Assembly (NCBI GenBank): GCA_017427415.1
Contig: JAFRSU010000033.1
Span: 40,124 to 104,123, forward strand
Length of the DNA stretch: 64,000 bases
Direction of reading: 5' to 3'
From: Lachnospiraceae bacterium
GTDB taxonomy: Bacteria; Bacillota; Clostridia; Lachnospirales; Lachnospiraceae
This document shows, piece by piece, positions 50,319-59,430 of the stretch. How positions within the stretch are numbered: the first letter of the stretch is position 1; every line of letters begins with the position of its first letter. The translations under genes were made by a program, and so were the position numbers. The notes under the pieces were generated by a model. It was not told where the DNA came from. It saw only the letters and a list, made by a program, of their open reading frames with translations, and made no database searches.

Positions 50319-51565
50319 CAGTCTATCCCCCTTTCGATACGTACCCTGCGGGCATATACCGCTATCAGTAGGAACAGAACAGTATAAGTAATAAGCATGA
50401 GCATGTTTTTGGCATTAAATACTCCTGTCACTCCCGACGACAGCACATTATATGCTACTCCGGTAGGCAGATATTCTCCTATCGTACGGGCAGTTTCCGG
50501 TAGGAATGATCGGGGATAAAAATAGCCTGATAAAAAGCTGAATCCTATAAGTACTAAGAAAGATAACAGGAACTTATTGATGATACCCTTCATTACCTCA
50601 AACAGTAAAAACGTAAAAGAAGAAAGCTCTATAAGAACCAGAATAAAATACCCTGAAAACCTCATAAATCTGGGGAACAGATCAACCGAGAATTCTTCTA
50701 TGCCCACCATATTAGCCGCAAACAATACATAAACACAGAATAACGTAAACAGAGAACATATCAGATTTGCCAAAAAGAAGCAGGTGTATTCCGTAAAAAT
50801 CTGAGATGAAGGCCTGACACCTTTAGATCTTGCTATCATAAAGAACTCCGTGTGGCTGTCCAGGAAAAAGGATATGGAGCAAAACGACAGCATGACTGTA
50901 TAAAAGAGCACGATACCGCAGAAAAAGAATGCCATAAAGGACATCCCGTCGCCTAAGCCGATATGCTCTATCTCCGTCAGAAGTCCTCTTGAGAGCAGCG
51001 CATTCATATAAGCAATAAATAATTTGTCATTCAGTTTTGTCTTTTCTTCCTCAGAAAGGGAAGTATCCTTCATATCATCCTGAAGTGAATACAGTCCCGC
51101 TTCGGTATAGACCATATCATCGGAAAAAATATTTATGACCTCTTCCATGATCACTGTGGTTATACCTTTTTGGCTGGCAGCATAAAGCTTTACCACCGGC
51201 GAATCATCACTGTACATAAGAGCATCCATGAACCCGTCGGGGATCACAACAAGGACTTTTATCTCATTATTGTGCAATGCATCAAATCCTGCCTCTTCGG
51301 TATCATACTGGAAGGTATTGACTATGAGCTGAGTGTCATCTATGGATCCGATAAACTGGAGTCCCATGGAAAGGAGTGCATCATCATAGCCGCATAAAAA
51401 TCCGATATTGTACTTGGATGTCACCTTATTATAATCGGTATGACGTGCATTCAGCACTCCGGCCACACCTATTACGAGCGCAAAAACAAGGGATAAAGTA
51501 AATATCCCCGGAAAAAGTTTGACTATTCTTTTTAACTGTCCGTAAAAGTAAGTACCCGTACTCAT
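50318..51565 (-). CDS. ABC-2 type transporter permease
   Basis: A 415-residue permease paralogous in layout to the next gene: N-terminal helix (about 17-40), extracytoplasmic domain with a VVIPDGFMDALMYSDDSPVV segment of the kind seen in ABC-2 membrane_3 proteins, and six C-terminal helices ending LRRVRIERG-like basic residues. It overlaps the ATPase gene by four bases and the second permease by one, so the three are translated together. Two non-identical half permeases with one ATPase is a common heteromeric ABC-2 exporter arrangement. Confidence 0.87.
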   Translation of the reverse strand: MSTGTYFYGQLKRIVKLFPGIFTLSLVFALVIGVAGVLNARHTDYNKVTSKYNIGFLCGYDDALLSMGLQFIGSIDDTQLIVNTFQYDTEEAGFDALHNNEIKVLVVIPDGFMDALMYSDDSPVVKLYAASQKGITTVIMEEVINIFSDDMVYTEAGLYSLQDDMKDTSLSEEEKTKLNDKLFIAYMNALLSRGLLTEIEHIGLGDGMSFMAFFFCGIVLFYTVMLSFCSISFFLDSHTEFFMIARSKGVRPSSQIFTEYTCFFLANLICSLFTLFCVYVLFAANMVGIEEFSVDLFPRFMRFSGYFILVLIELSSFTFLLFEVMKGIINKFLLSFLVLIGFSFLSGYFYPRSFLPETARTIGEYLPTGVAYNVLSSGVTGVFNAKNMLMLITYTVLFLLIAVYARRVRIERGID

Positions 51566-52233
51566 AACCTGTTCATCAGATCCGTCATATCATTATTGTA
51601 TGTATACTCTTCAAGAATGCCCTCTTTTAGGAGATAACACTTTGAACACATGCTTATCTCGTATATGTCGTGTGTGGCTAAGATCAGTATCCCGCCGTTC
51701 TCCCTAAATGCCTTAAGATAGGCATATACCGCTTCCTTACACTTCAGATCCAAAGCCGCAGTCGGTTCGTCCAGAAGCAAAACCTTAGGGTTGTTATTAA
51801 TGGCACAGCCTATGGAGAGTCGTTTTTTCATGCCCAAAGACATTTTGTTTACCATAACATTTAAGAAGCTGTCTATACCGAGAACTTTTAAAAAGCCGCT
51901 TTCAAGCTGCTTTTTTAAGTCATCCTGACCATACCACATACTTAAGTTATCCTTGGCTGAAAGTTCCTCTATTATCGGCGTCCCCTGAGGAACATACGCC
52001 ACCTTTTCATGCCTTATGCGCTCTTCCTTCAGCACATCGTTTTCATCTATAAGGAATTGACCTGCATCACCTCTTAAAATCCCGGCCAAAACGGATATAA
52101 GTGTGGACTTTCCACACCCGTTCTTTCCCAAGATCCCGATACATTCTCCACCGGAAGCACTGAAAGATACATTTTTCAGTACTTCTTTACGGCCATATCT
52201 TTTTTTTATGTCATTAACACTGATCTGCATCAA
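51562..52233 (-). CDS. ABC transporter ATP-binding protein
   Basis: A 223-residue ATPase. Walker A GILGKNGCGKST, Q-loop VAYVPQGTP, signature MSLGMKKRLSIG, Walker B VLLLDEPTAALD, and the H-loop in ILATHDIYE. This is the short type used by ABC-2 exporters. It is the first gene of a three-gene unit with the two permeases. An ATG two codons into the frame is the alternative start (MQISVNDIKK). Confidence 0.92.
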   Translation of the reverse strand: MMQISVNDIKKRYGRKEVLKNVSFSASGGECIGILGKNGCGKSTLISVLAGILRGDAGQFLIDENDVLKEERIRHEKVAYVPQGTPIIEELSAKDNLSMWYGQDDLKKQLESGFLKVLGIDSFLNVMVNKMSLGMKKRLSIGCAINNNPKVLLLDEPTAALDLKCKEAVYAYLKAFRENGGILILATHDIYEISMCSKCYLLKEGILEEYTYNNDMTDLMNRL

Positions 52234-52382
52234 AGTATCTCCCCTAAATGTCCGATAACTTCAAAAAAAATCTTCAAGCATAGATTATATCGTAAATCTC
52301 ATCAGATTTCAATATCGCTGTTTGTTGCCTTTATGATGGTCATTCGTTCTTCTTCGTTATTTATTATAATTCTCCTCTTCGA

Positions 52383-52946
52383 TCAGATTCCATAAGCTAC
52401 AGCTCCGACTATGGCTGATAATCCGATCAGCCCTATGGGTGATATTCCTTTCTTAAGTACCTTTTTTGAGCCGAAATAAATCACTCCCATACCGCATGTA
52501 AGCACAACAGTCAATATGTCGAAAGGATTCTCCCCTATTAATATTCCGCAGTTCTTTAATACCATGATAATACCTGTTGTCAGGATTATACCTGTAATAC
52601 AAGGCTTCATTCCATCCAGAGCAGCTTTTATGTATCTGTTCTGAAGAAGTTTTCTTAATAAGACCATAATAAGAAGGATTATCAAAAAAGCCGGAAGGAC
52701 TACTGCTGCAGTGGCTATCAAAGCCCCCGGAATACCTCCTTTCAGGCTGCCGACATATGTCGCCATGTTTACCATGATAGGTCCGGGGGAACTTTCACTT
52801 ACCGCAACCATATATGTCAGCATTTCCTCATCCATCCAGCCATAAGATAAAACAACATCACGGATAAGCGGTATAGCAGCATATCCTCCGCCAAAAGAAA
52901 GGAACCCGACTTCAAGAAATCCTATAAGCAGATCAATATATATCAT
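52383..52946 (-). CDS. Chromate transporter, ChrA half protein
   Basis: A 187-residue membrane protein of the short-chain CHR family. It starts with the motif GFLEVGFLSFGGGYAAIPLI and has SPGPIMVNMATYVG, both matching the conserved FGGG and PGP signatures. About six membrane helices. Short CHR proteins work as pairs, and this one overlaps the other half by four bases. The usual annotation is chromate efflux, but in anaerobes the physiological substrate may be another oxyanion. Confidence 0.9.
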   Translation of the reverse strand: MIYIDLLIGFLEVGFLSFGGGYAAIPLIRDVVLSYGWMDEEMLTYMVAVSESSPGPIMVNMATYVGSLKGGIPGALIATAAVVLPAFLIILLIMVLLRKLLQNRYIKAALDGMKPCITGIILTTGIIMVLKNCGILIGENPFDILTVVLTCGMGVIYFGSKKVLKKGISPIGLIGLSAIVGAVAYGI

Positions 52947-53539
52947 CTTTTATTCCTCTCTTGCCTGTCGGTTTTAAAAATCATCATTACGATAATGCCT
53001 GTAAAAGCTGCCATAAACATCAATACCATCGATGATATCCCTAATGAGAAAAAGCTTATCAATAACATTGCAACAGCCGAACTTACCACTATGCATATCT
53101 GAAACGGTTTCTTTTCCATCTTTTTAAGCATTTTCAAGGCTGCATCAATTATCAGTATGCCCACTGCTATCTTTATACCTTTGAACGCATTGGCTATCAA
53201 TGCGATTTCAAGAAACCTGTCCAGAAACTGAGCTATGATATATATAAAGATAAACGACGGCAGTACCATGCCCAGAGTTGCTGCAACCGAACCAAGCAGC
53301 TTTCCCTGTCTGTAGCCTACATAAGTGGCACAGTTGATCGCTATCGGTCCCGGAGTGGATTCGGCTATTACGGTTACATCCATCATTTCATCATGTGTAA
53401 TCCATTTCTTATCTTCAACACAAGTCTTTTCTAAGAGGGCGATCATTGCATATCCCCCTCCGAAAGTAAACATACCTATCTTAGCAAAGGTTAAAAACAA
53501 ATCAATGAGCACAGTAACCTCCTTCAATGCCGCCAACAA
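52943..53539 (-). CDS. Chromate transporter, ChrA half protein
   Basis: A 198-residue partner of the adjacent CHR protein. The paired signatures are FAKIGMFTFGGGYAMIAL (near the N-terminus) and STPGPIAINCATYVGYR. About six helices follow with a basic C-terminus. Two short genes in tandem are equivalent to one long ChrA. The start is not preceded by a strong ribosome site; TGAAGGAGG lies six bases before the codon. Promoter at 53563-53592. Confidence 0.9.
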   Translation of the reverse strand: MLAALKEVTVLIDLFLTFAKIGMFTFGGGYAMIALLEKTCVEDKKWITHDEMMDVTVIAESTPGPIAINCATYVGYRQGKLLGSVAATLGMVLPSFIFIYIIAQFLDRFLEIALIANAFKGIKIAVGILIIDAALKMLKKMEKKPFQICIVVSSAVAMLLISFFSLGISSMVLMFMAAFTGIIVMMIFKTDRQERNKR

Positions 53540-53562
53540 ACATTACATTACAGATTACCATA

Positions 53563-53592
53563 ATTATAGCAAATTTCCATACCGTAAGTAAA
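53563..53592 (-). promoter_or_regulatory. Promoter of the chromate transporter pair
   Basis: On the minus strand TTTACT (53592-53587), 18 bases, TATAAT (53568-53563). Confidence 0.6.
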
Positions 53593-53601
53593 CAAAAAAA
53601 T

Positions 53602-53640
53602 AAATCCGAAATCCTTTGATGAACAAAGATCTCGGATTTA
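53602..53640 (-). terminator. Terminator of the XRE regulator gene
   Basis: AAATCCGA and TCGGATTT form the outer stem with an inner CTTTG/CAAAG stem, followed on the minus strand by ATTTTTTTG. It is nearly the same sequence as the terminator at 54926-54964. Confidence 0.8.
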
Positions 53641-53721
53641 TAAAATCTCACTCCGGTTTACCTTATATCTACAAATAAGGTGTGGAATCCGGACAGAAAA
53701 TGTGTATAATAGATTTCAGAA

Positions 53722-54774
53722 TCACTTTGCTAATTTTTCCATCTTTTCTTTAATGGTAATAAACCGCTCTTCCTTTCGAACCGGATCATATCTTTCCTGT
53801 CCCAAATATGGTAAGAAATACCATGCTGTATTATGAGGCAGACTCTCATCGGTTGTGGTTTTGCAAATTTTTTCGACATACATAAGCATATTTTCAAGAC
53901 TCGTCAAAGTCTCAGCTTTATTACCTAAAGCAACATAATAGGTTGCCATATACCTGTATTGCATTGCAATGTTACCATCCAGAATATCAGACTTTTCTTC
54001 ACCTATTATATCCGTTATGAACCTGCAAAAGTCTATCATACGCTCTAAATAATGTATTTTAGCTTCCCACTTGTCCTCCTCATTCGGAAGAATGTATGCT
54101 ACATAATCACGAAGTCTGTTTACCAAGCAACGGCTCAATGTTATCAGGCAGTCCCTGATTTCATCTTCTTTCTGGTGTGCTCCGTCATATAAATCTGTAA
54201 TAAACATTTCTCTGCATGAATTGATGCTCGGGAGCATTTTTACAACTTCATCATATCCCTGTTCATCCTTAAAAGCTTCTTTATAAAGTACAGCCAAAAA
54301 CCTGACACATTCAAACCGGAAATCGTAATCATCCGACTGCCTTATAAGATCGCGCAGCATTTTCTCTGCTTCCCTAAGATATGCCTTATTCGGATCCTCC
54401 TCGAACCTTTCAGAGCATAGAGCCTTGGCCAGCGAAAGACTTATCTTCATATCACTCGGGAACTCCGCATGAGCCTCCCTCAATAAGTCTATCGCTGTAG
54501 GATTATATCCGCAATCCTCTATATGGTTTATTGTAGTATAAATATTCTCTCTTCTTGCTTCACGCTCTGAAAGCTTAACTCCGAGCAACTCATCTACGCT
54601 AATGCCAAAGAATCCTGCAAGATCAGGCAGGTACTCTATTGCGGGATATCCGGATTCAGATTCCCAACGGCTGATAGCCTGCGGAGTAACTCCAATGCTC
54701 TCAGCAAGCCTTTCCTGTGTAATGCCTTTCTGATTTCTTAATTTTTTTATATTCTCACCTATTGTAATATTCAT
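53722..54774 (-). CDS. XRE-family regulator with TPR-like C-terminal domain
   Basis: A 350-residue regulator. The N-terminal helix-turn-helix (about residues 7-62) reads IKKLRNQKGITQERLAESIG and VTPQAISRWESESGYPAIEYL. The remaining 280 residues are helical and have the degenerate tetratricopeptide pattern seen in Rgg-like and similar peptide-responsive regulators (AIDLLREAHAEFPSDMKISL, then long helices). It may sense a peptide or metabolite (inference). A perfect palindrome covers its start site, suggesting autoregulation. Confidence 0.88.
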   Translation of the reverse strand: MNITIGENIKKLRNQKGITQERLAESIGVTPQAISRWESESGYPAIEYLPDLAGFFGISVDELLGVKLSEREARRENIYTTINHIEDCGYNPTAIDLLREAHAEFPSDMKISLSLAKALCSERFEEDPNKAYLREAEKMLRDLIRQSDDYDFRFECVRFLAVLYKEAFKDEQGYDEVVKMLPSINSCREMFITDLYDGAHQKEDEIRDCLITLSRCLVNRLRDYVAYILPNEEDKWEAKIHYLERMIDFCRFITDIIGEEKSDILDGNIAMQYRYMATYYVALGNKAETLTSLENMLMYVEKICKTTTDESLPHNTAWYFLPYLGQERYDPVRKEERFITIKEKMEKLAK

Positions 54775-54827
54775 TCCACATCACTCTCCCATATTATTTG
54801 CAACTCAAATACTGTTTACTTTTTTCT

Positions 54828-54843
54828 TTTGTAAGCTTACAAA
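54828..54843. promoter_or_regulatory. Palindromic operator at the XRE gene start site
   Basis: TTTGTAAGCTTACAAA, a perfect 16-bp palindrome. It begins three bases downstream of the -10 box on the minus strand, covering the predicted start of transcription. Confidence 0.7.
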
Positions 54844-54846
54844 CAA

Positions 54847-54875
54847 AGTATAACGACAAAACACATATAAATCAA
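54847..54875 (-). promoter_or_regulatory. Promoter of the XRE regulator gene
   Basis: On the minus strand TTGATT (54875-54870), 17 bases, TATACT (54852-54847). Confidence 0.75.
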
Positions 54876-54925
54876 TTATCAATTCATTGTTGTTATATAA
54901 ACGATTCGTTGTAATCAGACAAAAA

Positions 54926-54964
54926 AAATCCGAAAACCTTTGATATACAAAGATTTTCGGATTT
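54926..54964 (-). terminator. Terminator of the tRNA cluster
   Basis: AAATCCGAAAA and TTTTCGGATTT form the outer stem, CTTTG/CAAAG the inner one, and TTTTTG follows on the minus strand. Confidence 0.82.
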
Positions 54965-54973
54965 ACCTGTTAA

Positions 54974-55059
54974 TGCCGGCGACCGGGGTCGAACCGGTAC
55001 GAGAGGTGAGTCTCACGGGATTTTAAGTCCCGGGCGTCTGCCAATTCCGCCACGCCGGC
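54974..55059 (-). tRNA. tRNA-Leu (TAA)
   Basis: Acceptor GCCGGCG pairs with CGCCGGC, anticodon loop CTTAAAA with anticodon TAA, a long variable arm (GTGAGACTCAC) and T-loop TTCGACC. Class II tRNA of 86 bases. Confidence 0.95.
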
Positions 55060-55205
55060 ATATGTCATAAGGTGTCAGTGAAGCTGACGGAACCTTGTGA
55101 CCGGACTCCATCACGAAGTGATGCAGTAAACATCATATCCTTCTCATAAGCAGCCCCCTGCCTGATCTGATCAAACAAGGAACCGTATTAACTGGATACA
55201 ATGAA

Positions 55206-55278
55206 TGGGACCTACAGGGCTCGAACCTGTGACCCTCTGCTTGTAAGGCAGATGCTCTCCCAGCTGAGCTAAGATCCC
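55206..55278 (-). tRNA. tRNA-Val (TAC)
   Basis: Acceptor GGGATCT pairs with AGGTCCC, anticodon loop CTTACAA with anticodon TAC, T-loop TTCGAGC. 73 bases. Confidence 0.95.
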
Positions 55279-55329
55279 AAATTAAAAAACCGGGATAAAT
55301 AAAAGCGGAATCCGTAAAAGAATTCCGTG

Positions 55330-55403
55330 CGACCCAGATCGGACTCGAACCGACGACCTCCGCCGTGACAGGGCGGCGCTCTAACCAACTGAGCCACTAG
55401 GCC
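55330..55403 (-). tRNA. tRNA-Asp (GTC)
   Basis: Acceptor GGCCTAG pairs with CTGGGTC including two G-U pairs, anticodon loop CTGTCAC with anticodon GTC, T-loop TTCGAGT. 74 bases. Confidence 0.95.
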
Positions 55404-55458
55404 GTAACATTAAAACTAATGTCTGAACTATACAAACATCCCTGAAAAATACAGAGAG

Positions 55459-55532
55459 TGGACCTTCGGGGACTCGAACCCAGGACCGACCGGTTATGAG
55501 CCGGTTGCTCTAACCAACTGAGCTAAAGGTCC
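55459..55532 (-). tRNA. tRNA-Met (CAT)
   Basis: Acceptor GGACCTT pairs with AAGGTCC, anticodon loop CTCATAA with anticodon CAT. The paired first base and lack of the initiator GGG/CCC anticodon stem favour an elongator; an Ile2-type tRNA with modified C34 cannot be excluded. Confidence 0.9.
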
Positions 55533-55536
55533 AAAA

Positions 55537-55608
55537 TGACTCCGACGGGAATCGAACCCGTGTTACCGCCGTGAAAGGGCGATGTCTTAACCGCTTGACC
55601 ACGGAGCC
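55537..55608 (-). tRNA. tRNA-Glu (TTC)
   Basis: Acceptor GGCTCCG pairs with CGGAGTC, anticodon loop CTTTCAC with anticodon TTC, T-loop TTCGATT. First tRNA of the cluster on the minus strand. Confidence 0.95.
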
Positions 55609-55669
55609 TTAAGTAAGTTGTATCGGCAGTCTGTTTCGCGCCGACAACAAGAGAATTATATAACAAGTT

Positions 55670-56614
55670 TTAAGGCTTGTCAACAGTTTTTTCGTTATTT
55701 CCTCCTATTTTTTTATCAGTCTGAAAAACAACCGTAATGGCAAATATCCCGTCACGGCAGTCAGCCGAAATGCTGCCTCCCATACGTTCCACAAGTTCTT
55801 TTGTAATGGCAAGTCCCAGTCCGCTGCCTTTTGTGTTTCGTGCGGCGTCAGCTTTATAGAAGCGGTCAAATATACGTGAAGTATCTATTTTGGTGTCGGG
55901 ATTTAAGAGCTCATCACTGCATGAAAATACGGCATGGCCGTCGATTTCTTTTAGTGAAACCTGTAATTTCTTGCCATGCATAAGTGCATTTTTTATTATA
56001 TTCTGTACCGCTCTCGTATAAGCCTCGCGGTTGCCCTGTATCATCACGGGTTCCTCGGGAAGCTCTATTATTGGTTCATCTCCCATGGCTGCTATATCGT
56101 CATAAAATGAGACAAGGGTATCCGCAGTAATGGGCACTATATCCAAACTGCCAAGCTCTATATGATAGTTTACATCCTGCAGCTTTGCATAGGTAAAGAG
56201 CTCGTTCAGCATATCGTTAAGGCTTACTATCCTGCTCTTTATGATGGTAAGATACTGCTGCTTCTTTTCAGCAGTAAGATTCTCCGAAGCCAAAAGCTGA
56301 AAATATCCGTCAAGGGAGGTAAGCGGAGTTCTGATATCATGTGAAAGATTGGCTATGGTTTCCCTAAGGGCCTCATCCTGTCTGTACAGTTCTACCTTTG
56401 TTTTATTAAAATTGTCGCTCAGCTTCTGTATCTCTTCCGCCAGCTCTTTAAGTTCTTTTGCATTAAGATCCATTCCAATCTTAAGCTCTGTTTTATTTTC
56501 ATTCAGGAACGCAGTCTGGCGGCACAGTCCTTCAACCTGCCGCCTGTATATTATGTGGTATGTAAATGATATTATCAATGCAATGCAAAGCAATACAGAA
56601 ATAGCAATCCACAT
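55670..56614 (-). CDS. Sensor histidine kinase of the ABC locus
   Basis: A 314-residue kinase with one short N-terminal membrane helix (about residues 3-22) and almost no extracellular part, the small intramembrane-sensing type found in antimicrobial-peptide resistance loci. After a coiled linker come the H-box ANLSHDIRTPLTS, the N-box IIKNALMHGK, the F-box DRFYKADAARNTK and the G-box GSGLGLAITKEL. It follows the permease gene of the downstream ABC pair by 19 bases. Its probable partner is the response regulator at the other end of the locus. Confidence 0.92.
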   Translation of the reverse strand: MWIAISVLLCIALIISFTYHIIYRRQVEGLCRQTAFLNENKTELKIGMDLNAKELKELAEEIQKLSDNFNKTKVELYRQDEALRETIANLSHDIRTPLTSLDGYFQLLASENLTAEKKQQYLTIIKSRIVSLNDMLNELFTYAKLQDVNYHIELGSLDIVPITADTLVSFYDDIAAMGDEPIIELPEEPVMIQGNREAYTRAVQNIIKNALMHGKKLQVSLKEIDGHAVFSCSDELLNPDTKIDTSRIFDRFYKADAARNTKGSGLGLAITKELVERMGGSISADCRDGIFAITVVFQTDKKIGGNNEKTVDKP

Positions 56615-56633
56615 ATGTGCTCCTTTTTTTCTA

Positions 56634-57653
56634 CTATCTTATATCCTTTTTCTTTGCTATAAACATCGAAAGGACAGCTCCCGCTGCAATGTATATAGCT
56701 GTCATTACAAGCATTATCTGAGGATGATATGCCTCATCATAAAATCCATTCTCTATATTTTTAAGTAACAGATATTTGTTGATATCAAATCCCTGAAGGA
56801 TACCGAAGAAATGGTTTAAGAGGTATACAACAGCGTTAGCCAAGCTCTCTAAAGTACCACCGCCTATAAGCAAGGCAAAAACAATACCGATAGCTCTGTT
56901 GGCCAAAAGTTCATGTATCATAACAGTTAATGCGATAAATGCTATATGTATCAAAAGACATATCCCGATATATCCCCAGAATTTTCCTGCATCCCCGTCC
57001 AAGAATCCGGGACGTATGAACAGTGTCCTTCCCGTGATCAGACCGTAAACAAATTTGCCGGCCAGCTGTATCACAAAATACTCTACAGTATACATAAACA
57101 GGATCACAATACCTATGATCATCTTTGATAACGGCATATATCTTCTGTCCAAGGCGCATCCTGCCGCATTTTTTATAAAACCGGCTCTGGTCTCACATGT
57201 GGCAAATATTACCAGGGTAATCCCCAAGAATAGCAGTAACAATCCGTCGCTTAAAGAAGAAAACAGTTCAGGCAGGTTTGTTACTACATGCCTTTTTACG
57301 AAATCCTTTTCATCGGATACAAATGTCTCACCGGGCTGTATCGTAACATTTACTTCATGTCCGTCATCTTCTGTGTAACTGATGTTCATGGGTTCGGCTG
57401 TGTCATTGGTATATACGTGTCCCTGTAAATTCGGATCGTCTGTAGGAACATAGTCTTTTACAACGTAGCCGCCGTCTACCCGTACACTTACAACCTGTGC
57501 TTCATCTTTTTCTTCACTCTGTGAGTCCGTCTTAACGGAAAACAGTGCACCTAATACCATTGCTGCAATTATCACTATGGGATAAGACAGGATAACTTTA
57601 CTTCTGAATAACCGGAAAAGGTCCGTCTTTAATATCCTTATCATATCACTCAC
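56634..57653 (-). CDS. ABC-2 permease 1 of the duplicated exporter locus
   Basis: A 339-residue membrane protein: N-terminal helix (about 20-38), an extracytoplasmic domain of about 80 residues with VRVDGGYVVKDYVPTDD, then five helices in the C-terminal two thirds. The form is that of lantibiotic-immunity type permeases. It overlaps its ATPase gene by eight bases. Substrate likely a peptide antibiotic, by association with a two-component system (inference). Confidence 0.85.
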   Translation of the reverse strand: MSDMIRILKTDLFRLFRSKVILSYPIVIIAAMVLGALFSVKTDSQSEEKDEAQVVSVRVDGGYVVKDYVPTDDPNLQGHVYTNDTAEPMNISYTEDDGHEVNVTIQPGETFVSDEKDFVKRHVVTNLPELFSSLSDGLLLLFLGITLVIFATCETRAGFIKNAAGCALDRRYMPLSKMIIGIVILFMYTVEYFVIQLAGKFVYGLITGRTLFIRPGFLDGDAGKFWGYIGICLLIHIAFIALTVMIHELLANRAIGIVFALLIGGGTLESLANAVVYLLNHFFGILQGFDINKYLLLKNIENGFYDEAYHPQIMLVMTAIYIAAGAVLSMFIAKKKDIR

Positions 57654-58557
57654 TTTCCTTTCCTACAAGTCTCAAATAATAATTTTCTACAGATTCAAGC
57701 TTCCTGACTATCTCATAAGTCGTGACTCCCTCGGAAGCTAAAGCCAGAGTTATATCTCCGGTTCTCTCAAACTGTTCATATATATTGATCTTGCCGTCAT
57801 CAAGAATCTTAACATTACCGATGCCTATACGTTCAAGTACTCCCACTGCTTTTGCCGCGTTATCCGTGATAAGCTCCACTCTTGATTCACATCTGCTCTT
57901 AAGCTCTTCCGCAGGACTCTCCTCTATAAGCTCTCCCTTATTGATTATACCGTACTTGGTGGCTATCTTCGAGAGCTCATCAAGGATGTGGCTGGATATG
58001 ATGAATGTGGTACCGTTTTCTCTGTTAAGCCTGCATATCATATCCCTAATCTCTATGATACCCTGAGGATCAAGTCCGTTTATGGGCTCATCGAGTACTA
58101 CCAAGTCGGGACTTCCCGCAAGTGCAATTCCGATCCCCAGTCTCTGCTTCATACCGAGGGAAAAGTTCTTTGCCTTTTTCTTTCCTGCATCCTCAAGTCC
58201 TATAAGTTTAAGCAGTCTTTTAGGCTCATCGGGATCATTTATACCCATAAGTTTGCATTTTATCTTAAGATTGGTCTCTGCGGAATATTCGTTAAAGATG
58301 CCGGGTGATTCTATGAGGAGTCCTCTTCTCTGTGCTGCTTCACCAAGATTGTCATCTTTTCTTCCGAATATCGAAAAGCTTCCTTTTGTCTTCTGTGCGA
58401 GTCCGCATATTATCTTCATAAATGTGGTCTTTCCGGCTCCGTTACGGCCCACAAGACCATATATATCGCCCTGGTTTACATGTATGGAAACATTGTTTAA
58501 TGCTGCTTTTTTTCCGTACATCTTAGTGAGGTTTTCGGTTTCTAATATATAATCCAT
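57646..58557 (-). CDS. ABC ATPase 1 (BcrA-like)
   Basis: A 303-residue ATPase. Walker A VGRNGAGKTTFMK, signature FSLGMKQRLGIG, Walker B LVVLDEPINGLD, H-loop IISSHIL. The C-terminal 80 residues form the accessory domain of BcrA/antibiotic-immunity ATPases. It is clearly a paralogue of the ATPase at 59414 with the same motifs and similar length; the two arose by duplication. The start has AGGAG-type sequence upstream. Confidence 0.93.
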   Translation of the reverse strand: MDYILETENLTKMYGKKAALNNVSIHVNQGDIYGLVGRNGAGKTTFMKIICGLAQKTKGSFSIFGRKDDNLGEAAQRRGLLIESPGIFNEYSAETNLKIKCKLMGINDPDEPKRLLKLIGLEDAGKKKAKNFSLGMKQRLGIGIALAGSPDLVVLDEPINGLDPQGIIEIRDMICRLNRENGTTFIISSHILDELSKIATKYGIINKGELIEESPAEELKSRCESRVELITDNAAKAVGVLERIGIGNVKILDDGKINIYEQFERTGDITLALASEGVTTYEIVRKLESVENYYLRLVGKESE

Positions 58558-58602
58558 TTTTATCTCCTGTATAATGCCGGTTTATTTCCGGTTCCTTATG
58601 TT

Positions 58603-59430
58603 TTATACCGCATCTTTTTTCTTTGATGCAAAAATCGCAGCTCCTGAGAATAAAGCAACATAAATAAGATTCCTTACCCAGAATGTCCAGACCGGATCTC
58701 CGGGATTGGATGCATCGCCAAAGTACCCGAACTGTGCAAAGAGCAGATATCTTCCAATCTCAAACCCGTCAAATATAAGTGCTATGACATTTGCTATAAG
58801 CATTTCCAATATTTCAAAGCAGATAAGCATTATCATGACATAGGAAAATACAGCACTTCTTAATACCTCATACAGCATGATGACAAATGCTATTGTAGCT
58901 ATGCCTGCGACCGTGAGCAGTATGTAATGGGCTACCTCGTGACTTACAAGGGATCTCATCTCTTCTGCGAACTGTTCACGTGATATCCACTGGTCCCTGT
59001 ATTTTTCAGGCATCATGTCAGGTGATTCAGGATATGCATAGGTTCCGTTTACCAGTTTCGTTGATTCGAGAACCATCTCGCCAAACACACCCAGGAAATT
59101 GATCGCCGAGTATATCACCATGGTTATGGCACCTATTATGAGTTTTGCTATCGTAAGATTCTGACGTCCGCCGATACTTCCCATAAGATTTTTGGAGTAA
59201 CCATTTTTATCCTCATCGGAACAATGTACGATGACCATTATGGCTGCAGAAGTAACTGCCAGGAAGAACGGGGTATACGACGAATAAAAGATTTCCAGTA
59301 AATGTACTTCATGAGCAGGATCGGCTGTTAACGCGCCGATTATCAGGATAAGAAACATTGCACCGGGATATACATAAAAGAACTTATCCCTGAAAAGCCT
59401 TCTCAGTTCCATCTTAAGCGTTTTTCCCAT
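58603..59430 (-). CDS. ABC-2 permease 2 of the duplicated exporter locus
   Basis: A 275-residue permease that begins MGKTLKMELRRLFRDKFFY, with a shorter extracytoplasmic part than permease 1 and six helices. It contains a DEDKNGYSKNLMGSIGGRQNL motif typical of ABC-2 permeases of the BcrB kind (split here as DEDKNGYSKNL and GGRQNL). It overlaps its ATPase gene by 17 bases. Similarity to permease 1 is visible in layout more than in sequence. Confidence 0.85.
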   Translation of the reverse strand: MGKTLKMELRRLFRDKFFYVYPGAMFLILIIGALTADPAHEVHLLEIFYSSYTPFFLAVTSAAIMVIVHCSDEDKNGYSKNLMGSIGGRQNLTIAKLIIGAITMVIYSAINFLGVFGEMVLESTKLVNGTYAYPESPDMMPEKYRDQWISREQFAEEMRSLVSHEVAHYILLTVAGIATIAFVIMLYEVLRSAVFSYVMIMLICFEILEMLIANVIALIFDGFEIGRYLLFAQFGYFGDASNPGDPVWTFWVRNLIYVALFSGAAIFASKKKDAV

